Assembly: GCF_012568245.1 (NCBI RefSeq)
Contig: NZ_CP046188.1
Location: forward strand, 288,473-352,472
Length of the DNA stretch: 64,000 nucleotides
Reading direction: 5' to 3'
Origin: Enterobacteriaceae endosymbiont of Donacia thalassina
GTDB lineage: Bacteria > Pseudomonadota > Gammaproteobacteria > Enterobacterales > Enterobacteriaceae
The position numbers and the translations under genes are program-made. Positions 43,985-54,036 of this stretch are shown here, piece by piece. Each line of letters begins with the position of its first letter. Within the stretch, counting starts at the first letter, position 1. The notes below the pieces were generated by a model. The model saw nothing but the letters and a program-made list of their open reading frames with translations. It was not told the DNA's origin and searched no databases.

Positions 43985-46102
43985 TTATAATTTAGATCTA
44001 GATTCAATAATTATTTTTGAAATACTATTAGGTGCTTTAGTATATTTTAAAAATTCCATAGTATATGACGCTCTTCCTTGACTATAAGAACGTAAATCAG
44101 TAGCATAACCAAACATTTCTGATAAAGGAACACAAGCACGTATAGTTTTTCCAGTAGGAATGTTATTCATACCTTCTATAATTCCTCTTCTACGATTTAA
44201 ATCTCCAATTACATCCCCCATATATTCTTCAGGAGTTTCAACTTCTACTTTCATTATAGGTTCAAGTAAAATAGGATTAGCTTTTTTAAATGCATTTTTA
44301 AAAGCAATTGCTGCTGCTAATTTAAAAGCTAATTCAGAAGAATCTACATCATGATAAGATCCAAAATGAAGTCTTACAGCAATATTTACTACAGGATAAT
44401 TTGCCATAGGTCCTGATTTTAATTGTTCCTGAATACTTTTATCTATAGCTGAAATATATTCATTAGGTATTACACCACCTTTTATATCATTAGTAAATAA
44501 ATAACCTACATTATTTTTTTGTGATTTTAATGGAGAAATATCTATTACTACATGTCCATATTGACCTCTACCTCCAGTTTGCTTGATATATTTTCCTTCT
44601 ATATTAGTTATACTATTTTGTATAGTTTCTCGATAAGAGACTTGTGGTTTCCCAATATTTGCAGAAACATTAAACTCTCTTTTCATTCTATCAACAATTA
44701 TTTCTAAATGTAATTCTCCCATACCAGCAATAATAGTTTGATTTGTTTCTTCGTTTGTCCAACTTCTTAATGAAGGATCTTCTTTAATAAGGCGGTTTAA
44801 AGCTAAACCCATTTTTTCTTGATCTATTTTAGTTTTAGGTTCTATCGCAATTGAAATAACAGGTTCTGGAAATTCCATTGTTTCTAATATAATACATTTA
44901 TGAATATCACATAATGTATCACCTGTAGTTACATTTTTTAATCCAATAGCTGCTGCAATATCTCCAGCATAAACTTTTTTTATTTCTTCTCTTTTATTAG
45001 CATGCATTTGAACAATTCTACCAATACGTTCTTTTTGTTTTTTTATAGAATTATATATAATTTCTCCACTACTTACAGTTCCAGAATATACTCTAAAAAA
45101 AGTTAAATTTCCTACAAAAGGATCATTAGCAATTTTAAAAGCTAAGGCAGAAAATAATTCATTATCATTAGTACTACGAGTTATTAATTTTTTTTTTTCA
45201 TTATTAGATATTCCTTGAATTGGAGGAATATCTTTAGGTGATGGTAAATAATCAACTATTGCATCTAATAATGCTTGTACTCCTTTATTTTTAAAAGCAG
45301 AACCACATGTTATTAAAGTAATTTCATTATTTAAAACTCTCTTTCTTAAAGAATTTTTAATTTCTTGTGTAGAAATTTCATATCCATTTAAATATTTTTC
45401 TAATAATATTTCATTAGATTCAACTGCTGTTTCTATTAACTTTTGACGCCATAATTTTACTTGACTTTTCATATTTAAAGGTATATCAGTGTAACTACAA
45501 CTTATTCCCTGATCTTTTTCATTCCAATTTAAAGCTTTCATTTGTATTAAATCAATAATACCAGTAAATTTATGTTCCGATCCTATCGGTAGTTGTAATG
45601 GAACAGCTTCTGTTAATAAATTATTTTCTATTTGTTTAATTACTTTTATAAAATTTGCACCCATTCTATCCATTTTATTTATAAAAGCAATTCTAGGTAC
45701 TTTATATTTATTAGCTTGTCTCCATACTGTTTCCGACTGAGGTTGTACTCCTCCTACCGCGCAATAAATCATAACAACACCATCTAATACTCTCATAGAA
45801 CGTTCTACTTCAATTGTAAAATCTACATGTCCTGGTGTATCAATAATATTAATTCTATGTGATTTATATTGATTAAACATTCCTGACCAAAATGTTGTAG
45901 TAGCAGCTGAAGTAATAGTAATCCCTCTTTCTTGTTCTTGTTCCATCCAATCCATTGTAGCCGCTCCATCATGAACTTCACCTATTTTATGATTTACTCC
46001 TGTATAAAATAAAATTCTTTCTGTCGTAGTTGTTTTACCTGCATCAATATGTGCGCTAATACCAATATTACGATATCTTTTTATAGGAGTTTTACGACCC
46101 AT
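43985..46102 (-). CDS. fusA: Elongation factor G
   Basis: Translocase GTPase. The 705 residues match E. coli (704). The G1 motif AHIDAGKT lies at 17-24, DTPGHVD near 89 and NKMDR near 142. Domains II-V are complete through the C-terminus. It is the third gene of the rpsL-rpsG-fusA-tuf operon. Confidence 0.99.
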   Translation of the reverse strand: MGRKTPIKRYRNIGISAHIDAGKTTTTERILFYTGVNHKIGEVHDGAATMDWMEQEQERGITITSAATTTFWSGMFNQYKSHRINIIDTPGHVDFTIEVERSMRVLDGVVMIYCAVGGVQPQSETVWRQANKYKVPRIAFINKMDRMGANFIKVIKQIENNLLTEAVPLQLPIGSEHKFTGIIDLIQMKALNWNEKDQGISCSYTDIPLNMKSQVKLWRQKLIETAVESNEILLEKYLNGYEISTQEIKNSLRKRVLNNEITLITCGSAFKNKGVQALLDAIVDYLPSPKDIPPIQGISNNEKKKLITRSTNDNELFSALAFKIANDPFVGNLTFFRVYSGTVSSGEIIYNSIKKQKERIGRIVQMHANKREEIKKVYAGDIAAAIGLKNVTTGDTLCDIHKCIILETMEFPEPVISIAIEPKTKIDQEKMGLALNRLIKEDPSLRSWTNEETNQTIIAGMGELHLEIIVDRMKREFNVSANIGKPQVSYRETIQNSITNIEGKYIKQTGGRGQYGHVVIDISPLKSQKNNVGYLFTNDIKGGVIPNEYISAIDKSIQEQLKSGPMANYPVVNIAVRLHFGSYHDVDSSELAFKLAAAIAFKNAFKKANPILLEPIMKVEVETPEEYMGDVIGDLNRRRGIIEGMNNIPTGKTIRACVPLSEMFGYATDLRSYSQGRASYTMEFLKYTKAPNSISKIIIESRSKL

Positions 46103-46241
46103 ATATTATTCCTCTATTTTAGAGATAAATTTTAAAATTATATTAATAACATTTAAATAAAATATTAGATATTGATTTATTAGCTACGCATATTTTTTAA
46201 TTAATTGATTCATTTTATTTTAAATTGTTTAATTTAACATT

Positions 46242-46712
46242 TTACCAACGATAATGTGCAAATGCTTTATTTGCTTCTGCCATTTTATGTATTTCTTCAC
46301 GTTTTTTAACAGCGTTTCCTTTATTTTCTAGAGCATCTAATATTTCATTTGTTAGTTTTAAAATCATAGATTTTTCTTGTCTTTTCCTTGCAGCATTAAT
46401 TAACCAACGCATAGCTAAAGTATTTCTTCTTATTGGTCTTATTTCAACAGGAACTTGATATGTTGATCCACCTACTCTTCTTGATTTTACTTCAACTACA
46501 GGTTTTACATTTTCTAATGCACTTAAAAATATGTCTATTTGTTTTTTACCTATTTTTTTTGTTATTATATTTAATGCAGAATAAACAATAGATTCTGCAA
46601 TAGATTTTTTACCATTAATCATAATTATATTAATAAATTTAGCTAATACATCTGATTCAAATTGAGAATCTGGTAATATTTTTCTTTGACTAATTATACG
46701 TCTACGAGACAT
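46242..46712 (-). CDS. rpsG: 30S ribosomal protein S7
   Basis: Primary 16S rRNA-binding protein of the head. It has the family length of 156. The N-terminus [14 protein letters not shown] and the segment [13 protein letters not shown] are conserved, as is the C-terminal [12 protein letters not shown]. It stands between rpsL and fusA. Confidence 0.98.
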   Translation of the reverse strand: MSRRRIISQRKILPDSQFESDVLAKFINIIMINGKKSIAESIVYSALNIITKKIGKKQIDIFLSALENVKPVVEVKSRRVGGSTYQVPVEIRPIRRNTLAMRWLINAARKRQEKSMILKLTNEILDALENKGNAVKKREEIHKMAEANKAFAHYRW

Positions 46713-46774
46713 GAAAATTTACTCCATTTTTAATAAAACTTAAATAAATATAAATAAAATAATATTTAATAATA

Positions 46775-47146
46775 TTATTTAGGTTTTTTTGTCCCATATT
46801 TTGATCTACCTTGTTTGCGATTTTTTACTCCAGTACAATCTAAAGAACCTCTAATAGTATGATATCTAACTCCAGGTAAATCTTTTACTCTTCCTCCTCT
46901 AATTAAAATTACAGAATGTTCTTGTAAATTATGTCCTTCTCCTGAAATATAGGAGGTAACTTCAAAACCATTTGTTAATCTTACTCTACAAACTTTTCGT
47001 AATGCAGAATTTGGTTTTTTAGGAGTTGTTGTATATACTTTTGTACACACACCTCTTTTTTGAGGTGAAGAATTTAAAGCAGGCACATTTGTTTTAATTA
47101 TTTTTTTTTTTCTATTTTTCCTTACTAATTGATTAATTGTTACCAT
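46775..47146 (-). CDS. rpsL: 30S ribosomal protein S12
   Basis: Decoding-centre protein. The 123 residues match E. coli (124). The streptomycin-site segment [16 protein letters not shown] and the loop [13 protein letters not shown] are unchanged, as is [15 protein letters not shown] at the end. It is the first gene of the str operon, directly after tusB as in E. coli. Confidence 0.99.
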   Translation of the reverse strand: MVTINQLVRKNRKKKIIKTNVPALNSSPQKRGVCTKVYTTTPKKPNSALRKVCRVRLTNGFEVTSYISGEGHNLQEHSVILIRGGRVKDLPGVRYHTIRGSLDCTGVKNRKQGRSKYGTKKPK

Positions 47147-47188
47147 ATTTTCTCCTAAATTTATATTTTAAATATTATCTTTTTAAAA

Positions 47189-47488
47189 TTACCATAATAT
47201 TTGTTGTTTGTTTTTTATAACTAAATCAACAAATTTTATATAATCTATTCGTATAATTTTTGTTGAAATATTTATATTTAACCCTCTAGCCAATATATCA
47301 TCATTTATTGCAAATATTAATATTTTCGTTTTTTGTTGCATTTTAATAATTTCTTCCATAAAAATACTATTTTTTAATCCAGCTATTACTCCATCTTGAA
47401 TTAATAATAAATCATCGTTTTTATTTAAAATATTTAATAATAAAGAAAAATTACAAGATGATGGAGAATTAAATAAGGTATATAACAT
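47189..47488 (-). CDS. tusB: tRNA 2-thiolation sulfur relay protein TusB
   Basis: Subunit of the TusBCD complex, which passes sulfur toward MnmA for 2-thiouridine at tRNA position 34. The 99 residues (E. coli 95) show the family start MLYTLFNSP, the segment LLLIQDGVIAGL and the C-terminal DYIKFVDLVIK. It stands in the conserved tusD-tusC-tusB-rpsL order. TusA, TusE and MnmA are not in this window. Confidence 0.94.
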   Translation of the reverse strand: MLYTLFNSPSSCNFSLLLNILNKNDDLLLIQDGVIAGLKNSIFMEEIIKMQQKTKILIFAINDDILARGLNINISTKIIRIDYIKFVDLVIKNKQQILW

Positions 47489-47507
47489 ATAAGAATATTT
47501 TATTTAA

Positions 47508-47870
47508 TTAAAAATTAATAACTATATTATAAGTATTAATTATTTTTTGCCATATTGATGGATTTATAATTTTAATAGGTATAACCCAATTATTTTTGTT
47601 ATATTTTATTCCTAATATTTTTAAAGATTTTGAACAAACAAAATAATTATTAATATTACATAATTTTAAAACACTAAAACTAATATTATAATTTTTTAAT
47701 AAAAAATTTTTTGTTTCTTGTTGTTTCTGTATTTGTAAAATACCATCTCCTATAAAAAACAAAGCTATATCCTCAGTTAATGAGGATATAGAAATTACTG
47801 CATCAAGTCCTTCTTTTCCAATACTATTTCCATAAGGAGATCTTGAAAATATAAATGCTATTTTATTCAT
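47508..47870 (-). CDS. tusC: tRNA 2-thiolation sulfur relay protein TusC
   Basis: Second subunit of TusBCD, 120 residues (E. coli 119). The conserved start KIAFIFSRSPYGN and the stretch ALFFIGDGILQI match the family. Its ATG overlaps the tusD stop codon (TAATG), implying coupled translation. Confidence 0.94.
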   Translation of the reverse strand: MNKIAFIFSRSPYGNSIGKEGLDAVISISSLTEDIALFFIGDGILQIQKQQETKNFLLKNYNISFSVLKLCNINNYFVCSKSLKILGIKYNKNNWVIPIKIINPSIWQKIINTYNIVINF

Positions 47871-48277
47871 TAAAATTGAACTAAGCGATCACAAGTTAAT
47901 ATAGATTTTGTAAATGTACTTAAAGTAGTTATTTTAAAGTAATTACTAATTATGTTATTTTTATTATTATAATTAATAAAATTATCTTTATAAGAATTAT
48001 TTTTTTTTTCGAAAATTAAACCTCTTTTTTTAGCAGAAGTAATACATAAATATAAATTTATATGATATTTTATACTTAATTTTTTCCAAGATTTTATTAA
48101 ATTAAATTCATTATCATCAAATCTAATATTTTTATTAGCATTACATACTCCATCTCGATAAAAAAAAATATTTTGTACTATTTTTTTTTTCTTTATTACT
48201 GCTTTCGTAAATAAATATGCAGAATAAGAATTTTGCTTATTATATAAAGCATTTGTTATTAATATTACAAAAACCAT
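47870..48277 (-). CDS. tusD: tRNA 2-thiolation sulfurtransferase TusD
   Basis: Catalytic subunit of TusBCD. Starting at the ATG at 48277 gives 135 residues (E. coli 128), beginning MVFVILITNALYN in line with the family. An upstream in-frame ATG at 48307 would add ten non-homologous residues. The active-site Cys is retained in LYLCITSAKKRG. FFYRDGVCNAN and the C-terminal ILTCDRLVQF are diagnostic. Confidence 0.94.
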   Translation of the reverse strand: MVFVILITNALYNKQNSYSAYLFTKAVIKKKKIVQNIFFYRDGVCNANKNIRFDDNEFNLIKSWKKLSIKYHINLYLCITSAKKRGLIFEKKNNSYKDNFINYNNKNNIISNYFKITTLSTFTKSILTCDRLVQF

Positions 48278-48394
48278 ATAATTTAAAATCCAAAAATAAT
48301 AACACATTTTAAATTAAAAAATTTATTTTCTTTACTTATAATTTTTTATGAATAAAAATTTTTTTATAAAAATAATATATTAATTAATAAACAA

Positions 48395-49237
48395 TTATTT
48401 TTTAGATATTGAGTCTCTTATATCTATAAGTTCAATTTCAAATATTAAAGTAGAATTAGTTGGTATTCCGGAAATTATTTCTGTACCATAAGCTAATTTA
48501 GGAGGTATAACTAATGTTATTTTACCACCTTTTTTAATATATTTTAATCCTTCTTTCCAACCAGCTATTACTTGTTGTAAACTTATATATAAAGGTTTAT
48601 TTGGCTCTGTACTATCAAATTCAGTACCATCAATTAATTTTCCTGTGTATTTAATTCCAATAAATTGATGATTATTTGTAATTTTTTTACCAAACCCCAT
48701 TTTATTAATTTTATATATTAATCCACTTTTACTTTTTTTTACATTTTTCCCATTTAAAAATTTTTTTATATATTTTTGACCTTGAATTTTATTTTTTTTT
48801 GCTTCATCTTGTGTTTCATCTGGAGTAAAATTTTTTATATTAGTATCATATAATTGAATCATTCTTTCAATTTCATCATTAGAAAGTTTATATTTTCCAT
48901 CTAAAGAATCAGCAACACCTTGAATAATTAATTTTTTATCTAATAATATTTTTAAATTTTTTTGTATTTGATATGTATGAGTTAAATATTTTCCAATTAT
49001 TATACCTAAAGCATAAGACATTTTATCATTATCGTTTTTGAAAATTTCTTTTTTCTTTTTATTTTTTAAATTTTGTTTTTTTTTTTGGTGTTTTATTTTT
49101 TTTTTAATAATAGTTTTAGTTTTATTTTTATTCCACCATGACACATCGTGTATAAGTGCATTTGCAGTAGATATATTTAATCCAATACTTAAAATCAATA
49201 TAATAAATATTGATGCTTTTTTAGTAAAAAATTTCAT
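48395..49237 (-). CDS. fkpA: FKBP-type peptidyl-prolyl isomerase FkpA, periplasmic
   Basis: Periplasmic folding catalyst and chaperone. The 280 residues (E. coli 270) have an N-terminal signal peptide (basic MKFFTKK, hydrophobic core, ANA cleavage-type end near 27), a Lys-rich linker, a helical dimerisation domain (about 70-150), and a C-terminal FKBP domain with GTEFDST, VIAGWKEGL and TLVIPPKLAYG. A GGAG lies upstream of the ATG. In E. coli it lies next to the tus-str region too, with slyX/yheO between. Confidence 0.95.
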   Translation of the reverse strand: MKFFTKKASIFIILILSIGLNISTANALIHDVSWWNKNKTKTIIKKKIKHQKKKQNLKNKKKKEIFKNDNDKMSYALGIIIGKYLTHTYQIQKNLKILLDKKLIIQGVADSLDGKYKLSNDEIERMIQLYDTNIKNFTPDETQDEAKKNKIQGQKYIKKFLNGKNVKKSKSGLIYKINKMGFGKKITNNHQFIGIKYTGKLIDGTEFDSTEPNKPLYISLQQVIAGWKEGLKYIKKGGKITLVIPPKLAYGTEIISGIPTNSTLIFEIELIDIRDSISKK

Positions 49238-49285
49238 TTTTTCTCCAAAATTTTTTAGTAAGATTAAAATTTATATATATTAAAA

Positions 49286-49323
49286 TATATAAAATAAGAT
49301 ATTTAATTATCTTATTTTATATA
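49286..49323 (-). terminator. Hairpin between asd and fkpA
   Basis: A perfect 16-bp inverted repeat, TATATAAAATAAGATA (49286-49301) with its complement at 49308-49323, encloses a 6-nt loop. It starts 58 bp past the asd stop. On the minus strand TTTTAATATA follows. It probably ends the asd transcript, though the stem has a single G-C pair and the T-run is short. Confidence 0.5.
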
Positions 49324-49380
49324 AATATTACTTTTAATAAAGTAAAAAAACAAGTTTAAATATCAATTTCTATAAAAAAT

Positions 49381-50493
49381 TTAAATTAATAATTTTAACA
49401 TTCGTCTTAATGGTTCAGATGCTCCCCAAAGTAATTGATCACCTACTGAAAAAATTGAAAAACAATTTTTATCTATATTTATTTTTTTTATTCTACCTAC
49501 AACAATATCTAATTTCCCACTAACAAAAGCTGGAGTCAGAAAATTAATTGTATCATCAAAATTATTTGGTATAATTTTAACCCATTTATTATGAGAATTA
49601 ATAATTTGAGTCAAATTATCTATAGATAAATTTTTATTTAATTTTATTGTAAATGATTGACTATGTGAACGTAAAGTAGCTATTCTGACACATACACCAT
49701 CAATAGGGATTATTTTATTTGTGTTTAAAATTTTATTAGTTTCAAATTGACCTTTCCATTCTTCTTTTGTTTGTCCATTATTATTCATTTTTTTATCTAT
49801 CCATGGAATTAAATTATTAATTAAAGGTATATGAAAATAATTTTTTGGAAAACTGGAAGAATACATTTGTTTTGAAATTTTTTGTTCTATATCCAAAATA
49901 TTATAAGAACTATTATAAGCTAAATTAGGTATATTTTTAGAAATATATTGTATTTGTAAAATTAATTCTTTCATAAATTTTGCACCAGCTCCTGATGCAG
50001 CTTGATATGTAGAAACATAAAGCCAATCAATTAGATTATTTTTAAATAATCCTCCTAAAGCCATTAACATTAAACTAACTGTACAATTACCTCCTACAAA
50101 GGTTTTTACTCCCATATTTAATTTTTGTTGTATGTACTTTAAATTAATAGGATCTAAAACAATAACAGAATCATTTAATGTTCTTAAATTAGAAGAAGCA
50201 TCTATCCAATAACCATTCCAACCTATTTTACGTAATTTAAAATAAACTTTATCTGTATATTTACTGCCTTGACATGTTATAATTATATCTAATTCAAATA
50301 GTTTTTTAAAATCATAAGCATTTTCTAATTTTTTATGTTTATTTTTTATATTAAAATTAGATGTAGATTTTCCATACTGAGAAGTAGTAAAAAAAATAGC
50401 ATTGATATTATCAAAATCTTTTTTTTTTAACATTCTCTGTATTAAAATTGATCCTACCATTCCCCGCCAACCAATAAAACCTACATTTTTCAT
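49381..50493 (-). CDS. asd: Aspartate-semialdehyde dehydrogenase
   Basis: Makes aspartate semialdehyde, the branch point for threonine, methionine, lysine and diaminopimelate (cell wall). The 370 residues match E. coli (367). The NADP-binding start GFIGWRGMVGSIL and the catalytic Cys in GGNCTVSLMLMALGG are present, as are the phosphate-binding QAASGAGAKFMKEL segment and the catalytic His in the RSHSQ region. It is an isolated gene that reaches this place by rearrangement relative to E. coli. Confidence 0.98.
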   Translation of the reverse strand: MKNVGFIGWRGMVGSILIQRMLKKKDFDNINAIFFTTSQYGKSTSNFNIKNKHKKLENAYDFKKLFELDIIITCQGSKYTDKVYFKLRKIGWNGYWIDASSNLRTLNDSVIVLDPINLKYIQQKLNMGVKTFVGGNCTVSLMLMALGGLFKNNLIDWLYVSTYQAASGAGAKFMKELILQIQYISKNIPNLAYNSSYNILDIEQKISKQMYSSSFPKNYFHIPLINNLIPWIDKKMNNNGQTKEEWKGQFETNKILNTNKIIPIDGVCVRIATLRSHSQSFTIKLNKNLSIDNLTQIINSHNKWVKIIPNNFDDTINFLTPAFVSGKLDIVVGRIKKINIDKNCFSIFSVGDQLLWGASEPLRRMLKLLI

Positions 50494-50684
50494 TATTTCA
50501 CCTTATAAAAGTTATATTTTTTATTTTATATAAATTTTAATTTAAAAAAGTTTACTTAAAATTTTTTTAAAAAATATTTTAATATAAAATTTTAAATTTA
50601 ATAAAAAATTAAAATAATTATATAATATTTTAAAATAAATATTATTATTTAATTTAATAAATTTTATTTTATTAAAATAAAAAA

Positions 50685-51365
50685 CTAGATAATTTTTTTT
50701 ATATTCCAATTAATTGGTGTTTTTTTTTTTAAAATAAGATATTTATTTGTTTTAGAAAAATGTTTACAAAAACAAAATCCTTTATGAAAGGATAAAGGAG
50801 ATGGATGTGATGTTGTTAAAATTAAATGTTTTAAAGTTATTAAATACATTTTTTTTTTTGCATATGTTCCCCATAATAAAAAAACAATATTTTTATAATT
50901 TAAATTAATTATTTTAATTACATTATTTGTAAAAATTTCCCAACCTATATTAAAATGCGATTGTGGTTTTCCTTTTTCTACAGTTAAAACAGAATTTAAT
51001 AACATAACTCCTTCATTAACCCAATTTATTAAATATCCATGATTAGGAATCCTAAAATTAGGAATATCTAATTTTATAGCTTTATAAATATTTTTTAATG
51101 TAGGTGGAATAATTATATTAGGCATAACTGAAAAAGCTAAACCATTAGCTTGATTAACGCTATAATAAGGATCTTGACCAATAATTACTACTTTTAATTT
51201 ATTAAAATTTATTTTTTTAAAAATATTAAAAATATATTTTTTTTTAGGATAAATTATTTTATTATTATTGATATCTTTATTAATTTTTTCAATTAATCTT
51301 ATAAAATACTTTTTTTTTTTTTCTTTTTGAAAAAAATTTTTCCATATAAAATTTTTATTTTTCAT
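50685..51365 (-). CDS. ung: Uracil-DNA glycosylase
   Basis: Removes uracil from DNA, a base-excision repair step. The 226 residues match E. coli (229). The water-activating loop reads GQDPYY (GQDPYH in E. coli), so the Asp is kept and His67 is replaced by Tyr. The Leu-loop HPSPLSFHKGF with catalytic His and the LLNSVLTV segment with the uracil-reading Asn are intact. A 13-A tract (51310-51322 on the opposite strand) encodes four Lys near residue 16. It is divergent from rpsF. Confidence 0.96.
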   Translation of the reverse strand: MKNKNFIWKNFFQKEKKKKYFIRLIEKINKDINNNKIIYPKKKYIFNIFKKINFNKLKVVIIGQDPYYSVNQANGLAFSVMPNIIIPPTLKNIYKAIKLDIPNFRIPNHGYLINWVNEGVMLLNSVLTVEKGKPQSHFNIGWEIFTNNVIKIINLNYKNIVFLLWGTYAKKKMYLITLKHLILTTSHPSPLSFHKGFCFCKHFSKTNKYLILKKKTPINWNIKKII

Positions 51366-51507
51366 TATAATATATAATTTTAAAAATATAAATTTATGTA
51401 TAATTTTAAAATATTATATATTATTATTAAAAAAAATAAAATTTTATTATATTTAAATTCTTGTTTTTAATTTTTTATTAAAAACTATAACCATAAGAAA
51501 TATTAAA

Positions 51508-51873
51508 ATGAAATATTATGAAATAGTATTAATGATAAATCCAGACCAAAGTAATCAAATAAATAACATTGTAGAATATTACAAAAAATTTATTATTACA
51601 AATAATGGTTCTATTTCTAGATTTGAAGATTGGGGAAGAAGACAATTAGCTTATCCTATTTTAAAATTACATAAAGCTCATTATATATTAATAAATATAA
51701 CATTAAGTAATACTAATACAATAAAAGATCTTGAAAAAAATTTAAGAATTAATGAACATATAATAAGATATCTCATAATTAAAACAAAAACAGAAAGAAA
51801 AAATATTTCTTGTATTTTGAAATCAAAAGATGAACGTCAAGAAAAACGTAATGATGTTATAAAAACAATATAA
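51508..51873 (+). CDS. rpsF: 30S ribosomal protein S6
   Basis: Platform protein that pairs with S18. The 121 residues (E. coli 131-135) show MKYYEIVLMINPDQS and the segment EDWGRRQLAYPI, both diagnostic. The acidic C-terminal tail is shortened. It is the first gene of rpsF-rpsR-rplI; priB, between rpsF and rpsR in E. coli, is absent. Confidence 0.97.
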   Translation: MKYYEIVLMINPDQSNQINNIVEYYKKFIITNNGSISRFEDWGRRQLAYPILKLHKAHYILINITLSNTNTIKDLEKNLRINEHIIRYLIIKTKTERKNISCILKSKDERQEKRNDVIKTI

Positions 51874-51920
51874 AGTTCTATAAATATAAATTTATTTAAT
51901 AATTATTTGGAGTATATAAA

Positions 51921-52148
51921 ATGATACGCTATTTTCGTCGTCGTAAATTTTGTCGTTTTACAGCAGAAGGAGTTAAAGAAATTGATTATAAAGATATTTA
52001 TATTTTAAAAAATTTTATTACTGAAAGTGGAAAAATTGTACCTAGTAGAATTACTGGTACTAAAGCAAAATATCAACGACAGTTAACTAAAGCTATAAAA
52101 TTAGCAAGATATTTATCTTTAATTTCTTATACTGATCATCATAAATAA
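51921..52148 (+). CDS. rpsR: 30S ribosomal protein S18
   Basis: The 75 residues are the exact family length. The start [17 protein letters not shown] and the segment [15 protein letters not shown] are nearly identical to E. coli. A GGAG at 51909-51912 lies 8 nt upstream of the ATG. It follows rpsF by 47 bp. Confidence 0.98.
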   Translation: MIRYFRRRKFCRFTAEGVKEIDYKDIYILKNFITESGKIVPSRITGTKAKYQRQLTKAIKLARYLSLISYTDHHK

Positions 52149-52208
52149 ATTTATAAAATTATTATTTTTTGTTTTAACAAAATTTTTAATTATAAAGAGT
52201 ATTAAATA

Positions 52209-52661
52209 ATGAAAATAATTTTATTAGATTCTATTTTAGGTTTAGGAAAAAAATTTCAAATTATAAATGTTAAACCTGGATATGCACGTAATTTTTTAAT
52301 ACCTAAAAATAAAGGTATTATTGCTACAAAAAATAATATTAATTTTTTAGAAAAAAAAATTTTAGAAAAAAAATCTAAAATATTAGATATTTTAAATAAA
52401 GCAAAATTAAAATTAAAGAAATTTAATTATATAGAAAAAATAATAATTAAAGCTAAAGCAGGAAAGAATGGTAAATTATTCGGATCAATTGGAAAAAATG
52501 ATATTTTAAAAAAATTAAAATCAATGAAATTTGAAATTTTAAAAAAAGAAATACAACTCCCTAAAGGGGGTTTTAAAAAAATAGGAGAATATAATGTTAT
52601 TTTTCAATTTCATGAAAAAATTTTAACTGAAAAAATAGTTAGTATAATAAATGCTGAATAA
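52209..52661 (+). CDS. rplI: 50S ribosomal protein L9
   Basis: Elongated L1-stalk-base protein. The 150 residues match E. coli (149). The N-terminal domain has MKIILLDSILGLGKK and GYARNFLIPKNKG. A long Lys-rich connecting helix follows, then a C-terminal domain with GKLFGSIGKNDI. It is last in the S6 operon. Confidence 0.97.
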   Translation: MKIILLDSILGLGKKFQIINVKPGYARNFLIPKNKGIIATKNNINFLEKKILEKKSKILDILNKAKLKLKKFNYIEKIIIKAKAGKNGKLFGSIGKNDILKKLKSMKFEILKKEIQLPKGGFKKIGEYNVIFQFHEKILTEKIVSIINAE

Positions 52662-52689
52662 TTAATTTATTTTATTTAATATTAATATA

Positions 52690-52719
52690 TTGACTAATTA
52701 ATAATTTTTTATGTATAAT
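52690..52719 (+). promoter_or_regulatory. Sigma-70 promoter of the 4.5S RNA gene
   Basis: TTGACT (52690-52695) and a perfect TATAAT (52714-52719) are 18 bp apart. The predicted start is about 7-11 bp downstream, exactly where the 4.5S RNA stem begins. Confidence 0.65.
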
Positions 52720-52729
52720 TATTACATAT

Positions 52730-52831
52730 GGAACATGATTATTTAAAACAATATTATTTTACAAACCCAGTCAGGTCTGGAAAGAAGCAGCTGTAGTAAA
52801 AATAATATGTGTAAAAAAATAATCATGTTCT
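52730..52831 (+). ncRNA. ffs: Signal recognition particle 4.5S RNA
   Basis: The apical Ffh-binding loop is conserved (GTCAGGTCTGGAAAGAAGCAGC region, 52769-52790). The ends form a 14-bp perfect helix: GAACATGATTATTT (52731-52744) with its complement at 52817-52830. Further AT pairs complete the rod. Length is about 100 nt (E. coli 114). Only the stem has drifted to A-T pairs; the protein-binding bases have not. It lies upstream of dnaX, as on the E. coli map with genes removed. Confidence 0.96.
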
Positions 52832-52859
52832 ATTTAATTAATTTAAAATATATTATAAA

Positions 52860-53960
52860 ATGAATTCTCATGTTTTAGCCATAAAATGGCGTCCTCGATC
52901 TTTTAATGATGTTGTTGGTCAAAATCATGTAGTACAAGCTATAAAATATAGTTTATTTACAAAAAAAATACATCCTGCTTGGATTTTATCTGGTAGCAGA
53001 GGAATTGGTAAAACAACAATAGCACGGATTTTTGCAATGGGTTTAAGTTGTTTAAAAGGTATAACAAAAAATCCATGTGGATTATGTGAAAACTGTATAT
53101 CTATAAAAAATAATTCTTTTTTAGATTTGATTGAATTAGATTCTGCCTCTAAAACTAAAGTAGAAGATATTAGAGAAATTTTAGAAACAATTTATTATCT
53201 CCCTGTTAAAGGGAGATATAAAATATATATTTTTGATGAATTTCATATGTTATCAAAACATAGTTTTAATGCTTTATTAAAAATAATAGAAGAACCACCT
53301 GAATATATAAAATTTATATTTGCAACAACAGAATTACAAAAAATACCTATAACTATTACATCTAGATGTATGCAATTTAATTTAAAATTAATAGAAAAAA
53401 ATCTTATTTTAGATCAATTAAAAAAAATTTTAAATAAAGAAAAAATAAAATATAATCAAGAAGCATTAGATATTTTATCAGATGCTGCATATGGAAGTAT
53501 GAGAGATGCATTGAGTTTAACAGATCAATTAATATCTATGGGATCATTTACTGTAGAAAATGTTCATTTAATGTTAGGATTAGTAAAAAAAAAATATTTA
53601 TTTTTATTAATATATAATTTTAAAAATAAAAAACATAATTTAGTATTCAATTTAATTAATAAAATTTCTATGTTTAACATTAATTGGGAAAATATTATCA
53701 CAGAAATGATGATATTATTACATAATATTTTAAAAATTAAAATTTTAAAATATAATTCTGATTATTTTTTCCAAAATTTAAATTTTGAAAAAAATATATC
53801 AATATTTTCTCAAAAAATATTTAATGATTTTTCAGAAAATGAATTAACATTCTTATATAAATTTTTAAATACAGGTAAAAAAAATTTATATTTAGCACCA
53901 AATCCTAAAATAGGATTTGAAATGATAATATTAGAAATATTATTATACTTTAGTAATTAA
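52860..53960 (+). CDS. dnaX: DNA polymerase III clamp-loader subunit, gamma-length
   Basis: AAA+ ATPase of the clamp loader. The protein is 366 residues against 643 for E. coli tau and 431 for gamma. Walker A GSRGIGKT lies at 45-52, zinc ligands are C64, C73, C76 and C79, Walker B is FDEFHML, and the SRC arginine-finger motif is in TSRCMQF. It stops at the end of the collar domain (III), so the DnaB- and alpha-binding domains IV-V of tau are missing and no frameshift site is needed. It lies upstream of htpG, as in E. coli with ybaB and recR lost. Confidence 0.96.
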   Translation: MNSHVLAIKWRPRSFNDVVGQNHVVQAIKYSLFTKKIHPAWILSGSRGIGKTTIARIFAMGLSCLKGITKNPCGLCENCISIKNNSFLDLIELDSASKTKVEDIREILETIYYLPVKGRYKIYIFDEFHMLSKHSFNALLKIIEEPPEYIKFIFATTELQKIPITITSRCMQFNLKLIEKNLILDQLKKILNKEKIKYNQEALDILSDAAYGSMRDALSLTDQLISMGSFTVENVHLMLGLVKKKYLFLLIYNFKNKKHNLVFNLINKISMFNINWENIITEMMILLHNILKIKILKYNSDYFFQNLNFEKNISIFSQKIFNDFSENELTFLYKFLNTGKKNLYLAPNPKIGFEMIILEILLYFSN

Positions 53961-54036
53961 TTATGAAATATATTAAAAATATAAAAATTTATTTTTAAAA
54001 TTAAAATATTTTATATAGGAAAGGGAAAAAATATTT

